A stretch of 64,000 nucleotides of DNA from MnTg04 sp964568075. Lineage in GTDB: Bacteria; Pseudomonadota; Gammaproteobacteria; Steroidobacterales; MnTg04. Of the stretch, positions 9,300 through 18,288 are shown piece by piece (within the stretch, counting starts at the first letter, position 1; each line of letters starts with the position of its first letter). Location of the stretch: the NCBI GenBank assembly GCA_964568075.1, contig CAZMOM010000002.1, forward strand, positions 124,001 to 188,000, in the 5' to 3' direction. Made by a program: the position numbers and the translations under genes. The notes below the pieces were generated by a model. That model searched no databases. It was not told where the DNA came from and saw only the letters and a program-made list of their open reading frames with translations.

Positions 9300-10862
9300 A
9301 TGGATCACCAGGAACGAATCATGCCGCGCCGATTCAGAGGTGGTCTGAAACTTTTACCTAATAAAGTTCAGTCGACGCTGACTCCGATCAGGCAGGTGCC
9401 TGTACCTGACAAGCTCATCGTCCCGCTGTGCCAGCATATCGGCCGTGAGGGAGTTCCCGTTGTAAAAGCCGGAGACAAGGTATTGCGAGGGCAGGTTCTG
9501 GCAGCGGCTGACGGGAAATTGTCGGCGCCGGTGCATGCACCGACTTCCGGAGTGGTTGAATCCGTTTCGATGCGCCCGCTGCCACACCCTGGAGAGTTGC
9601 AGGCTTTATGCGTGGTTTTGCGATCCGATGGCAAGGATCAGGCGGTCAAGAACGATCTCGCCTGTCTCGATTACCTGACACTGACACCCGAGGAAATCCA
9701 GGAGAAAATTCGCCAGGCCGGAATTACCGGTCTCGGTGGCGCCGTTTTCCCAACCGCGTACAAATTGGCGAAAGCGGACGAGAGAGGTATACGCGACCTG
9801 ATCATAAACGCAGCGGAATGCGAACCGTATATCAGTTGTGACGACATGTTGATGAGAGAACGTGCCGACGAATTGATGATCGGCATTCAAATCATGCTGC
9901 ACGCCCTTTCCGCACCGCGAGCCTTGATCGGTATTGAGCGTGATAAAAAGAAATCGATCGAGGCGCTGGAGGCGGCGATGGTGAGAACTGGTGATCCTCG
10001 AATCGTATTGAGAAAAGTTTATTCGATTTATCCGGCAGGCGGTGAAAGGCAACTGGTCCAGGTCCTGACCGGGCAGGAGGTACCTTTTGACGGTTATCCC
10101 CAGGATATTGGCTTTCTCTCGCAAAACGTCGGTACCGCCCTCGCAATAAAACGTGCGCTGATCGATGGCGAACCCTTGATTTCCAGAATAGTCACCATGG
10201 CCGGTAAGGGTGTGGTGATGCCCGGCAACCTCGAAGCGAGAATCGGTACACCGGTAGCGGAGCTGATAAAGGCGTGTGATGGCTACCTGGAAGGGGCTGA
10301 CGCTCTGGTCATGGGGGGGCCCATGATGGGTTTCTCAATGACCAGCGATGAGCTGCCGGTGATCAAAGCGACAAATTGCATCGTGGTTGCGGGGCCGGGG
10401 GAACTGAAAAAGACTGAGTACGTCATGCCCTGTATACGTTGTGACAAATGCGCGCAGGTTTGCCCGGTGAATCTTCAACCGCAGGAACTATTTTGGCAGG
10501 TTCAAGGCGGGGATTTGGACAAGGCTGCAAGCCTGGCAGTTGCCGATTGCATTGAATGCGGCTGCTGCGATTATGTTTGCCCGAGCCATATACCGCTGAC
10601 CCAGCATTTTCGCTACGCCAAATCCGAACTGACCGATCGCCGGCAGCAACAGGAAAAATCGATGCGCGCGAAACACCGCTTCGAAGATCATGAGGCGAGG
10701 ATTCGACTCGAAGAGCAAGCTCGGCAAGAACGGCTTGCGGCGCGCAAACAGCGCTTGGCGAATGCCGGTCAACAAGAGAAAGAACAGCAGATCGCTGCTG
10801 TTGTTCGACGGGTCCAGGAAAAGATTATTGCCAGACCCGGTGAGGAAAAGGACGCCGGCTGA
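9300..10862 (+). CDS. rsxC: Rnf/Rsx complex NADH-binding subunit C
   Basis: This peripheral subunit of about 520 residues is related to the NuoF flavin/NADH fold. GLGGAVFPTAYKL and the glycine-rich segment around AGGERQL belong to the FMN/NAD(H)-binding region. Two [4Fe-4S] motifs follow, CIRCDKCAQVCP and CIECGCCDYVCP. A charged, glutamine-rich helical C-terminus ends the protein. It lacks the long alanine-rich repeat tail of the E. coli protein. I choose ATG 9300, just after rsxB, because starting further upstream would overlap rsxB coding sequence. Confidence 0.94.
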   Translation: MDHQERIMPRRFRGGLKLLPNKVQSTLTPIRQVPVPDKLIVPLCQHIGREGVPVVKAGDKVLRGQVLAAADGKLSAPVHAPTSGVVESVSMRPLPHPGELQALCVVLRSDGKDQAVKNDLACLDYLTLTPEEIQEKIRQAGITGLGGAVFPTAYKLAKADERGIRDLIINAAECEPYISCDDMLMRERADELMIGIQIMLHALSAPRALIGIERDKKKSIEALEAAMVRTGDPRIVLRKVYSIYPAGGERQLVQVLTGQEVPFDGYPQDIGFLSQNVGTALAIKRALIDGEPLISRIVTMAGKGVVMPGNLEARIGTPVAELIKACDGYLEGADALVMGGPMMGFSMTSDELPVIKATNCIVVAGPGELKKTEYVMPCIRCDKCAQVCPVNLQPQELFWQVQGGDLDKAASLAVADCIECGCCDYVCPSHIPLTQHFRYAKSELTDRRQQQEKSMRAKHRFEDHEARIRLEEQARQERLAARKQRLANAGQQEKEQQIAAVVRRVQEKIIARPGEEKDAG

Positions 10863-11896
10863 TGCAATTTGAAGCGCAGTTCGCGCCGCATTTCACCCCG
10901 TCGGGCAGCGTCAGCCGGACGATGCAAAGAGTGCTCAAGGCGCTTGTCCCCGCCGCCATCGCCCACGTTTACTTCTTCGGTCCGGGTCTGCTGTTTAACA
11001 TCCTGGTCGCGGGCGCAACTGCGTTAGCTGCTGAAGCCGTTATGCTCAAACTCAGAGACCTGCCTCTCCGGCCGTTTCTGACAGACTACAGCGCCCTGGT
11101 CACTGCCGTGTTGCTTGCCTTTACTCTGCCGCCGCTAATGCCGTGGTGGATTCCAGCTACTGGCGCAATTTTCGCCATCGTTATCGTCAAGCACTTGTAT
11201 GGTGGTCTGGGGCAAAATCCCTTTAATCCGGCGATGGCGGCTTATATATTGCTGCTGGTTTCTTTTCCGGTGGCCATGACCAGTTGGCTGCCACCGCTAA
11301 ATGTCGATATCGGCGTCGCCCATCCCACTTTTGGCGATGGTCTTTACTATTTTCTGAGCGGTCATTTACCCGGCGGCCAACAGATGGATGCGATCACAAC
11401 CGCGACACCGTTGGACGTGACACGCAACCAGCTTGCTGCGGCCAGAAATTATACCGAAATAAAGGCTGGCCCACTGTTTGGCAACTTCGCAGGCAAGGGT
11501 TGGGAATGGATAGGTATTTACGCCGCAATGGGTGGAATCTGGCTGCTTTACAAAGGCGTTATCCGCTGGCAAATACCTGTTTTCATGATGCTCGGACTTG
11601 TTTCGACCGCGACGGTCTTGTACCTAGTCAGCCCCGGCTCTTTCGTCCCGCCCGGATTTCATCTTTTTGCGGGTGCCGCCCTGTTCGGTGCGTTCTTTAT
11701 CGCCACGGATCCCGTAACGGCACCGTCATCACCCAAAGGACACAAGATTTATGGCGCGGGCATTGGCATCCTGGTTTATGTCGTCAGAACCTGGGGAGGG
11801 TTCCCCGATGGGGTCGCCTTTGCGGTGCTGTTTATGAACATGACCACGCCCTTGATCGATCATTACACCCGACCCCGGGTTTACGGCCATGAATGA
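10862..11896 (+). CDS. rsxD: Rnf/Rsx complex membrane subunit D
   Basis: This 344-residue polytopic inner-membrane protein is homologous to NqrB and should carry a covalently bound FMN. The motif TTATPLDVTR sits where the flavinylated threonine lies in the family. GGLGQNPFNPAM and the FFIATDPVTAP segment are also characteristic. Its ATG shares a base with the rsxC stop, and its end overlaps rsxG by 8 bp, showing tight translational coupling. Confidence 0.95.
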   Translation: MQFEAQFAPHFTPSGSVSRTMQRVLKALVPAAIAHVYFFGPGLLFNILVAGATALAAEAVMLKLRDLPLRPFLTDYSALVTAVLLAFTLPPLMPWWIPATGAIFAIVIVKHLYGGLGQNPFNPAMAAYILLLVSFPVAMTSWLPPLNVDIGVAHPTFGDGLYYFLSGHLPGGQQMDAITTATPLDVTRNQLAAARNYTEIKAGPLFGNFAGKGWEWIGIYAAMGGIWLLYKGVIRWQIPVFMMLGLVSTATVLYLVSPGSFVPPGFHLFAGAALFGAFFIATDPVTAPSSPKGHKIYGAGIGILVYVVRTWGGFPDGVAFAVLFMNMTTPLIDHYTRPRVYGHE

Positions 11897-12560
11897 CCAG
11901 CGATCTTTGTTCGATCTGATGGGCCGCGCCGGGATCAGTCTGCTTGTGTTTGCTGCGGCCGGAGTCGGCATTGTGACTCTCATTCACTTCCTGACAGCGG
12001 AAAGAATAGAGAAGAATGAGAGGGAATATCTTCTTCGCAGCCTTAACGACTTAATCCCGCAAGCATTGTATGACAACGATTTTTTCTCGGACACGATTCA
12101 GGTCATCAACGGCGAATCGCTCGGTACGGAAAAGCCCGTTTCGGTTTACCGGGCGCGCAGGAAGGACGAACCGGTCGGGCTGATCATCGCACCGGAGGTG
12201 CCAAACGGCTATAACGGCACAATCCGGCTCCTCGTGGGTATTCATGCGGATGGCAGTCTTGCCGGTATACGGGTCGTGTCGCATCGGGAGACGCCCGGTC
12301 TGGGCGATGGTATCGATCAGCGGCGGTCGGGCTGGTATATGCAGTTTCCAGGTCTGTCGCTGGAAAATGTGCGGGCCAGCGATTGGCGGGTCAAAAAAGA
12401 CGGCGGACAATTCGACCAATTGACCGGCGCTACGATCAGCCCGCGGGTCGTGGTCGAAGCCGTGCACAAAACGATACTTTTTGTTACGACACATCGGCAA
12501 CGGTTGTATATGGCTCCAGCCGGTCAGATATTCGAACTCGAAACCGGTGAGCCGTCATGA
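11889..12560 (+). CDS. rsxG: Rnf/Rsx complex FMN subunit G
   Basis: This 223-residue protein has one N-terminal membrane helix and a periplasmic FMN-binding domain related to NqrC. The flavinylation motif is LTGATIS near residue 180, where FMN is joined to the last threonine through a phosphoester. The conserved segment SHRETPGLGD is present. It overlaps rsxD by 8 bp and rsxE by 4 bp. Maturation would require an ApbE flavin transferase, which is not in this window. Confidence 0.95.
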   Translation: MNDQRSLFDLMGRAGISLLVFAAAGVGIVTLIHFLTAERIEKNEREYLLRSLNDLIPQALYDNDFFSDTIQVINGESLGTEKPVSVYRARRKDEPVGLIIAPEVPNGYNGTIRLLVGIHADGSLAGIRVVSHRETPGLGDGIDQRRSGWYMQFPGLSLENVRASDWRVKKDGGQFDQLTGATISPRVVVEAVHKTILFVTTHRQRLYMAPAGQIFELETGEPS

Positions 12561-13243
12561 ATACGTCGGGCCGTGAGATTCTCCATTCGGGTCTGTGGAA
12601 AAATAATCCGGCTTTGGTGCAATTGCTCGGGCTTTGCCCGCTACTCGCGGTCAGCAACAGTCTGATCAACGGGCTAACGCTTGGACTGGCAACTGTCGCA
12701 GTGCTTTGCGCTTCCAATCTGATCGTTTCACTGGCCCGCCCCTGGCTACGTGAGGAAATTCGCATTCCGATCTTCGTCTTGTTGATAGCGTCTCTCGTGA
12801 CGATGATCGAACTGATCATGAATGCCTGGTTCCATGATCTTTACCGCCTGCTGGGGATATTCGTTCCGCTGATAGTCACCAATTGCGCCATCATCGGCCG
12901 GGCCGAGGCATTCGCGTCCCGTAATCCGCCCCTGCCTTCCCTTCTCGACGGTCTGGCGATGGGCGGCGGGTTTGCCGGAACGCTTGTTGCGCTGGGAGCG
13001 ATCCGGGAGTTGGTTGGCCGTGGCACACTGTTCGCTGGCGCCGACATGCTTTTTGGCGATATTGCGACTGACTGGACACTGCAATTTTTTGCTGCCGAAC
13101 ACGGATTCCTTCTCGCGTTGCTGCCACCGGGTGCTTTTATCGGGCTAGGCCTGCTGGTCGCATTGAAAAATTCGCTGGATGACCGTTACGCACGCCTCGC
13201 ACGCGACGTTCGGGTGCCGGACCCGGCGAGCGAGATAGTATGA
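12557..13243 (+). CDS. rsxE: Rnf/Rsx complex membrane subunit E
   Basis: This 228-residue polytopic membrane protein is the partner of RsxA and homologous to NqrD. The N-terminal NPALVQLLGLCPLLAVSNSL and the IVTNCAIIGRAEAFASRN segment are family signatures, including the cysteines of the intramembrane centre. It closes the rsxABCDGE set and overlaps the following nth gene by 4 bp (ATGA), the arrangement found in many gammaproteobacteria. Confidence 0.95.
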   Translation: MNTSGREILHSGLWKNNPALVQLLGLCPLLAVSNSLINGLTLGLATVAVLCASNLIVSLARPWLREEIRIPIFVLLIASLVTMIELIMNAWFHDLYRLLGIFVPLIVTNCAIIGRAEAFASRNPPLPSLLDGLAMGGGFAGTLVALGAIRELVGRGTLFAGADMLFGDIATDWTLQFFAAEHGFLLALLPPGAFIGLGLLVALKNSLDDRYARLARDVRVPDPASEIV

Positions 13244-13890
13244 CTCGCGAAAAACGAGTGGAGATTTTTCGCCGCCTCAAGGCCGCGAACCCTCATCCCA
13301 CGACCGAGCTTGTGTACCGATCGGACTTCGAGCTTCTGATCGCCGTAATCCTGTCTGCCCAGGCCACCGATACCAGCGTTAACAAGGCGACCCAAGGTTT
13401 GTTCGCCGTGGCGAATACGCCGGCGAAAATTGTCGAACTCGGTATACCCGGCCTGAAAAAACATATCCGGACGATTGGCCTGTACAACAACAAGGCCAGT
13501 AATATCATGGCGACTTGTCGAATTCTGGTCGACAAATATCATGGCCAGGTCCCACGCACGCGATCTGGATTAGAGGACCTGCCGGGTGTTGGCCGCAAGA
13601 CCGCGAATGTGATTATGAATACGGCTTTCGGGGAGCCGACGATCGCAGTCGATACCCATATCTTCAGAGTATCCAACCGAACCGCAATTGCGCCGGGGAA
13701 AACACCGCTGGAAGTCGAAAAAAAACTACTCCGACTGGTCCCGGAGGAATTCCGCCTGGACGCACATCACTGGCTGATTCTGCATGGGCGTTATATCTGT
13801 AAGGCGCAACGTCCGCTTTGCCCGGATTGCCCGATTGTGGATTTGTGCGATTACCGGCAGAAAACCCGGGCGCCGGCAAAGTCCGCGTGA
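13240..13890 (+). CDS. nth: Endonuclease III, base-excision DNA glycosylase/AP lyase
   Basis: This 216-residue enzyme removes oxidised pyrimidines and nicks the abasic site. The helix-hairpin-helix LPGVGRKTANV is followed by the catalytic aspartate in VDTHIFRV. The catalytic lysine lies in the LSAQATDTSVNKAT helix. A C-terminal [4Fe-4S] loop has the expected C-x6-C-x2-C-x5-C spacing (CKAQRPLC-PDC-PIVDLC). It is the last gene coupled to the Rnf operon. Confidence 0.97.
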   Translation: MTREKRVEIFRRLKAANPHPTTELVYRSDFELLIAVILSAQATDTSVNKATQGLFAVANTPAKIVELGIPGLKKHIRTIGLYNNKASNIMATCRILVDKYHGQVPRTRSGLEDLPGVGRKTANVIMNTAFGEPTIAVDTHIFRVSNRTAIAPGKTPLEVEKKLLRLVPEEFRLDAHHWLILHGRYICKAQRPLCPDCPIVDLCDYRQKTRAPAKSA

Positions 13891-13891
13891 C

Positions 13892-14323
13892 ATGTTTCCA
13901 CGGGACAGAAAAAAACTTCGCGCTTCCTATTTGCAGGCATGGGAGGAACACCGGCACGGATTACCGATGGAACCATTGGAAATACAGATCGCCGATGTGA
14001 TTGCGATGCATCCGGAATACCACTCGGCTGTGGAGAGCAAGCAGGGCACAGGCGAATATTTCCCGGTCGAGGACGGGCGGAGCAATCCTTTTTTACACAT
14101 GGGGCTGCATCTGGCCATTCGTGGCCAACTCGCGCCCGACAGACCCGCAGGCTTTGCCGGCTTATACAGAAACATCGCCGCTCGTCGCCGGGATATCCAC
14201 GAGGTGGAACATCAGCTCATGGATACGCTGGCGGAATCGCTATGGACCGCCCAACGCCAGGGACTGCCGCCCGACGAAAAAGCCTATCTCGACCAGATCA
14301 GACGACTGGCCGGGAATCGCTGA
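13892..14323 (+). CDS. DUF1841 family protein
   Basis: This 143-residue soluble protein begins MFPRDRKKLRASYLQAWEEH and ends with a helical segment. The sequence pattern, including HPEYH and the NPFLHMGLHLAIREQ-like stretch (here NPFLHMGLHLAIRGQ), matches DUF1841, a small gammaproteobacterial family of unknown function. It starts 1 bp after the nth stop, so it probably belongs to the same transcript. Nothing in it reveals a catalytic activity. Confidence 0.75.
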   Translation: MFPRDRKKLRASYLQAWEEHRHGLPMEPLEIQIADVIAMHPEYHSAVESKQGTGEYFPVEDGRSNPFLHMGLHLAIRGQLAPDRPAGFAGLYRNIAARRRDIHEVEHQLMDTLAESLWTAQRQGLPPDEKAYLDQIRRLAGNR

Positions 14324-14439
14324 CAAGCTTGCCGGCCATAATCGCCGGGCGTAAGCTGAATCGCCAACTCTGTAATAATTACCCGCCGGTTGCGGTCATT
14401 TCCTGATAAGAATGGTCGAGTGAACATCCGGAGAGCTGA

Positions 14440-15291
14440 ATGAGCGAGAAATATCCTGTTGAAGGCGCCGGCCTTGGCCTGCGCCGGGCCATTCTGAAAC
14501 CACTGGAAAACCAGTCGCCTGAGCAGATTGGTTTCATGGAAGTAGCTCCGGAGAACTGGATCGGCGTTGGTGGTCAGCTCGGAAAGCGATTCCGCGCATT
14601 TACCGAGAGATACCCTTTCGTCTGCCACGGGCTGTCCTTGTCGATCGGTGGCACCGAACCCATCGATGTCGAATTTGTAAGACAAGTGCGGTCCTTTCTC
14701 GACCAGCACAACATGAGTGCTTACACCGATCACCTGACCTACTGCAGCGACGAAGGACACCTTTATGATTTGATGCCGATTCCTTTTACATCTGACGCAG
14801 TCCGTCATGTCGCCGACAGAATTCGCCAGGTGGAGGACATACTGGAGCGGCCTTTTGCGATCGAAAATGCTTCCTACTACGCCGCGCCCGGCCAGGAGAT
14901 GACGGAAATAGAGTTTATCAACGCAGTACTTGAAGAAGCCGATTGCGGCCTGTTGCTCGATGTCAACAACATCTATGTCAACAGCATCAACCACTGCTAC
15001 GACGCAGAAAAATTTCTGACTGCGTTGCCGGCCGATCGCGTCGTCTATTTTCACGTTGCCGGGCATTACGTGGAAGCAGAAGACCTGCGCGTCGATACGC
15101 ATGCCGCAGATGTTATCGACCCGGTGTGGCGTCTTCTCGACAAGGCATATGAACATTGTGGCGTCGTGCCGACTCTGCTCGAACGCGACTTTAATATTCC
15201 TCCACTGGCGGATCTGCTCAGCGAGATGGATGTCATTATCGAGCTGCAGAAAAAATGGTCGCAATCTTCAGCGCGGGTTTCACATGGATAA
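14440..15291 (+). CDS. DUF692 (MbnB/TglH/BufB-type) multinuclear iron enzyme
   Basis: This 283-residue TIM-barrel protein belongs to the DUF692/UPF0276 family, whose known members are iron-dependent oxidases that modify cysteines of peptides into oxazolone/thioamide or related groups. Metal ligands expected for the family are all visible: H in CHGLSLSIGG, D and H in YTDHLTYC, E in IENASYY, D and N in DVNNIYVN, H in FHVAGHY, and D and H in DTHAADV. It overlaps the DUF2063 partner by 8 bp. No precursor peptide gene lies upstream, where only 116 bp separate it from DUF1841. Confidence 0.85.
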   Translation: MSEKYPVEGAGLGLRRAILKPLENQSPEQIGFMEVAPENWIGVGGQLGKRFRAFTERYPFVCHGLSLSIGGTEPIDVEFVRQVRSFLDQHNMSAYTDHLTYCSDEGHLYDLMPIPFTSDAVRHVADRIRQVEDILERPFAIENASYYAAPGQEMTEIEFINAVLEEADCGLLLDVNNIYVNSINHCYDAEKFLTALPADRVVYFHVAGHYVEAEDLRVDTHAADVIDPVWRLLDKAYEHCGVVPTLLERDFNIPPLADLLSEMDVIIELQKKWSQSSARVSHG

Positions 15292-16051
15292 GATGCTGCC
15301 ATTCCAGAAACTCCAGCATCAGTTCGCCGCGCATATACGCGACCCGGAAGGCCAGCCAGCGCCCGCTGGAATTGAAGACCGGCGGATGACCATTTACCGG
15401 GATCTGTTTTTCAATAACCTGGTCAAGTTGCTGGCGGGAACCTTTCCGGTATTGAGCGAGATCCTCGGAGACGACCGCTGGCGCATTCTGATTCGTCAGT
15501 ATTTCTCCACGCATCGGTCACAAACACCGTATTTTCTGAAGGTCCCAAAGGATTTCCTGGACTACCTGCAGGATGAGCGCAAGGCTGCGGAGGGCGACCT
15601 GCCCTTTATGAACGAGTTGGCCCATTACGAGTGGGTCGAGCTTGCCCTGCAAATTGATACGCAGGAATTTGACCTGAGCGATGTTGACCCCGAGGGCGAC
15701 CTGCTTGCCGGACGACCGGTGCTTTCACCCCTGGCCTGGGTGCTGGCGTACGACTACCCGGTGCACCAGATATCACCGGCAAACCAGCCGGAAAGGGCCG
15801 GAGAGCAAAGCACCTTCCTCGTCGTTTATCGAAATCGCGATGACAAAGTGGGCTTCATGGAGATCAACGCGGTCGCCGCTCGCCTACTGGAGTTACTGCA
15901 GGACGATGCCAACAGCAAAACGGGCGGCGAACTCCTTGCCCAAATCGCCGCTGAAATAAAGCACCCCGATCCGCAGGTAGTCAGCGATGGCGGCAAGGAT
16001 ATTCTTGCAGACCTTCACGACAAGGACATCATTCTCGGCACCAAAACCTGA
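15284..16051 (+). CDS. DUF2063 (BufC/HvfC-type) partner of the DUF692 enzyme
   Basis: This 255-residue protein has an N-terminal DUF2063 domain (about residues 5-95, with MTIYRDLFFNNLVKLLAGTFPVL split as YRxxxxxNLxxxLxxxFPVL). In bufferin/Hvf-type clusters it acts as the partner that binds the precursor and presents it to the DUF692 enzyme. ATG 15284 is chosen because it overlaps the end of the DUF692 gene and matches the family N-terminus. Function here is inferred from its neighbours. Confidence 0.8.
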   Translation: MDKMLPFQKLQHQFAAHIRDPEGQPAPAGIEDRRMTIYRDLFFNNLVKLLAGTFPVLSEILGDDRWRILIRQYFSTHRSQTPYFLKVPKDFLDYLQDERKAAEGDLPFMNELAHYEWVELALQIDTQEFDLSDVDPEGDLLAGRPVLSPLAWVLAYDYPVHQISPANQPERAGEQSTFLVVYRNRDDKVGFMEINAVAARLLELLQDDANSKTGGELLAQIAAEIKHPDPQVVSDGGKDILADLHDKDIILGTKT

Positions 16052-16102
16052 TCGATCAGCCCATCTGAAGCGCCGCAAAACTTTCTTTATCCAGGAGTCA
16101 AC

Positions 16103-16780
16103 ATGACTGCAATAATGAACTACGTCAGCAAATTTAATGCGCAACTGAAAAACATCACGAGCCACCTCGATGGTGTCGCTTCGCTGGCGTTGCGATTGAT
16201 CCTTGGGCCGGTGCTGATTGTATCGGGATGGGAAAAGCTCACCGGTCAGAATTACTTCGGCAGCATGCTGGACAGCTTCCCCTTTCCGTTCAACATCCTG
16301 CCGCCGGAACTAAGCTGGCAGGTGTCGATCTGGGTTGAATTGATTGGCGGAATATTGTTGCTCGTCGGCTTGGCGGTCCGCTGGATATCCCTGCCACTGA
16401 TGGTCATGATGTTCGTCGCCGGATATTCCGTTCATCTCAAGAACGGCTGGGCGGCAATCGCCCCGTCATTTCCGTCACCGGTCTGCATAGAGGGAACTAC
16501 AGAATACGATGAGGCTGGCCCGTTCAAAACGTTCGTCGAGTGTCTGAACACGAACGAGCGGACGATCGAAGCCTCTAAACGGCTGGCCAAGGCCAAGACA
16601 ATTCTGCGCGAACATGGCAACTATCGCTACTTGAACGGCAGTGGATCCATCGTCAAACTGAACAACGGTATAGAGTTTGCGGCAACTTACCTGGCGATGC
16701 TTCTGGCCCTGCTGATTATTGGCGGTGGCCGCTACTTCAGCACCGATTACTGGCTGGCGAGGAAGTTTCGCATCGACTGA
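16103..16780 (+). CDS. DoxX-family membrane protein (BufD/HvfX-like)
   Basis: This 225-residue inner-membrane protein has the four-helix DoxX fold. It opens with LALRLILGPVLIVSGWEKL, and a soluble insertion of roughly 100 residues separates the last two helices, so it is longer than usual. The insertion holds two cysteines (PVCIEG and VECLN). DoxX proteins accompany DUF692/DUF2063 pairs and are thought to take part in maturation or metal/redox chemistry at the membrane. It lies 51 bp after the DUF2063 gene, ahead of a convergent lpdA. Confidence 0.8.
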   Translation: MTAIMNYVSKFNAQLKNITSHLDGVASLALRLILGPVLIVSGWEKLTGQNYFGSMLDSFPFPFNILPPELSWQVSIWVELIGGILLLVGLAVRWISLPLMVMMFVAGYSVHLKNGWAAIAPSFPSPVCIEGTTEYDEAGPFKTFVECLNTNERTIEASKRLAKAKTILREHGNYRYLNGSGSIVKLNNGIEFAATYLAMLLALLIIGGGRYFSTDYWLARKFRID

Positions 16781-16798
16781 CGCAAGGATAAGGGAGCG

Positions 16799-18271
16799 CT
16801 ACTCGCCTTTCTTCGGGCTTTTCTTCGGGCCTTTCTTCGGCAGGTACAAATCGGTAAGCGTTCCTTCAAAAGCCTCGGCGGCGAAGGCGAGGGTTTCCGA
16901 CAGGGTCGGGTGCGGGTGAATGGTCAGCGCGATATCGGAGGCATCGCATCCCATTTCGATGGCCAACGCCATTTCGGCGATCAGGTCGCCCGCCTGCGGG
17001 CCGACGATGCCGGCGCCGATTAACTGCCCGTTGTTCTCATCGAACAGCAGTTTGCTCAGGCCCTCGTTTCTGCCGAGCGCCAATGACCGGCCGCTGGCCG
17101 CCCAGGGAAACACACCCTTGCCATATGCCCTGCCCTGTTCTTTGAGTTCTGCTTCGGTCTCGCCGACCCAGGCGATTTCGGGATCGGTGTAGGCCACCGA
17201 TGGAATAACCCTGGCATCGAAAGATCGCTTCAGACCGCTGGCGACTTCCGCCGCAGTCTTTCCTTCGTGGGATGCTTTGTGGGCGAGCATCGGTTCGCCG
17301 ACGATATCGCCGATCGCAAAAATGTGCGCCTGGTTGGTCCGCATTTGCCGGTCAACCGCGATAAAGCCGCGCTCATCCACAGCCACGCCGGCCGCCTCAG
17401 CGCCAATCGTCAAACCATTTGGCTTGCGCCCGACCGCGACCAGGATACGGCCGTATATTTCCGGGCCGGGCGCGCCATCCCCGGAGAAACTGACCTGCAA
17501 CCCTTCGTCGAGAGCCTCGACGCCGTTTACCGTGATGCCGAGCATGATTCGCTCGTATTGTTGTCGAATTCTTTTTTCCAGCGGCCGGACCAGGTCGGGA
17601 TCGCACCCGGGCATCAGCCCGCTGGTCATTTCCACGACCGAAACACCGACCCCGAGAGCCTGGTAAACGGTCGCCAGTTCCAAGCCGATAATTCCGCCGC
17701 CGATGACCAGCATCCGCGCCGGCAGCTCTTCCAGCTCCAGCGCGCCGGTCGAATCCATGATCCGTGGATCGTCCGGCAAAAACGGCAGCCAGGCCGCTTG
17801 CGAACCCGCGGCGATGATGCACTGCTCGAACTGAATGACCTGCGGCTCACCCGCCTGGTCGGGCTTGCCGACCTTAAGATGCCGCGGCGACAAGAATTCG
17901 CCATAACCGGTCACGACGCGGACCTTGCGTTTTTTCGCCAGCCCGGCCAGGCCACCGGTCAATTGTCCAACGACCTCGTCTTTCCATCCGCGCAGGCGCT
18001 GCGGGTCGACAACCGGCTTGGAAAAAGTGACCCCGTGCTCGGCCATGGAATTTGCTTCGTCCATGACCTTGGCGACATGCAGCAACGCCTTCGACGGGAT
18101 ACAACCGACATTGAGGCAAACCCCGCCGAGCGCGTCCCAGCGCTCCACCAGCGTGGTGTCCAGCCCGAGATCGGCCGCCCGAAACGCAGCGGTGTACCCA
18201 CCCGGCCCGGATCCGAGCACCAGCAGCTGGGTCGAGATATCGACCGTGCCGGTGTAATCGCTGACCGCCAT
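16799..18271 (-). CDS. lpdA: Dihydrolipoyl dehydrogenase (PDH E3)
   Basis: This FAD disulfide oxidoreductase reoxidises dihydrolipoamide of the pyruvate dehydrogenase complex and produces NADH. Visible signatures are the FAD-binding VLGSGPGGYTAAFRAA, the redox-active GGVCLNVGCIPSKALL, the NAD-binding VIGGGIIGLELA and the C-terminal HPHPTLSE with the catalytic His/Glu pair. The gene ends in an unusual basic tail, PKKGPKKSPKKGE, made by tandem 12-bp units. ATG 18271 is favoured because GGGGAAGAGG precedes it; a GTG at 18292 overlapping the aceF stop is the alternative. Confidence 0.96.
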   Translation of the reverse strand: MAVSDYTGTVDISTQLLVLGSGPGGYTAAFRAADLGLDTTLVERWDALGGVCLNVGCIPSKALLHVAKVMDEANSMAEHGVTFSKPVVDPQRLRGWKDEVVGQLTGGLAGLAKKRKVRVVTGYGEFLSPRHLKVGKPDQAGEPQVIQFEQCIIAAGSQAAWLPFLPDDPRIMDSTGALELEELPARMLVIGGGIIGLELATVYQALGVGVSVVEMTSGLMPGCDPDLVRPLEKRIRQQYERIMLGITVNGVEALDEGLQVSFSGDGAPGPEIYGRILVAVGRKPNGLTIGAEAAGVAVDERGFIAVDRQMRTNQAHIFAIGDIVGEPMLAHKASHEGKTAAEVASGLKRSFDARVIPSVAYTDPEIAWVGETEAELKEQGRAYGKGVFPWAASGRSLALGRNEGLSKLLFDENNGQLIGAGIVGPQAGDLIAEMALAIEMGCDASDIALTIHPHPTLSETLAFAAEAFEGTLTDLYLPKKGPKKSPKKGE

Positions 18272-18288
18272 CGCCGCCTCTTCCCCGC

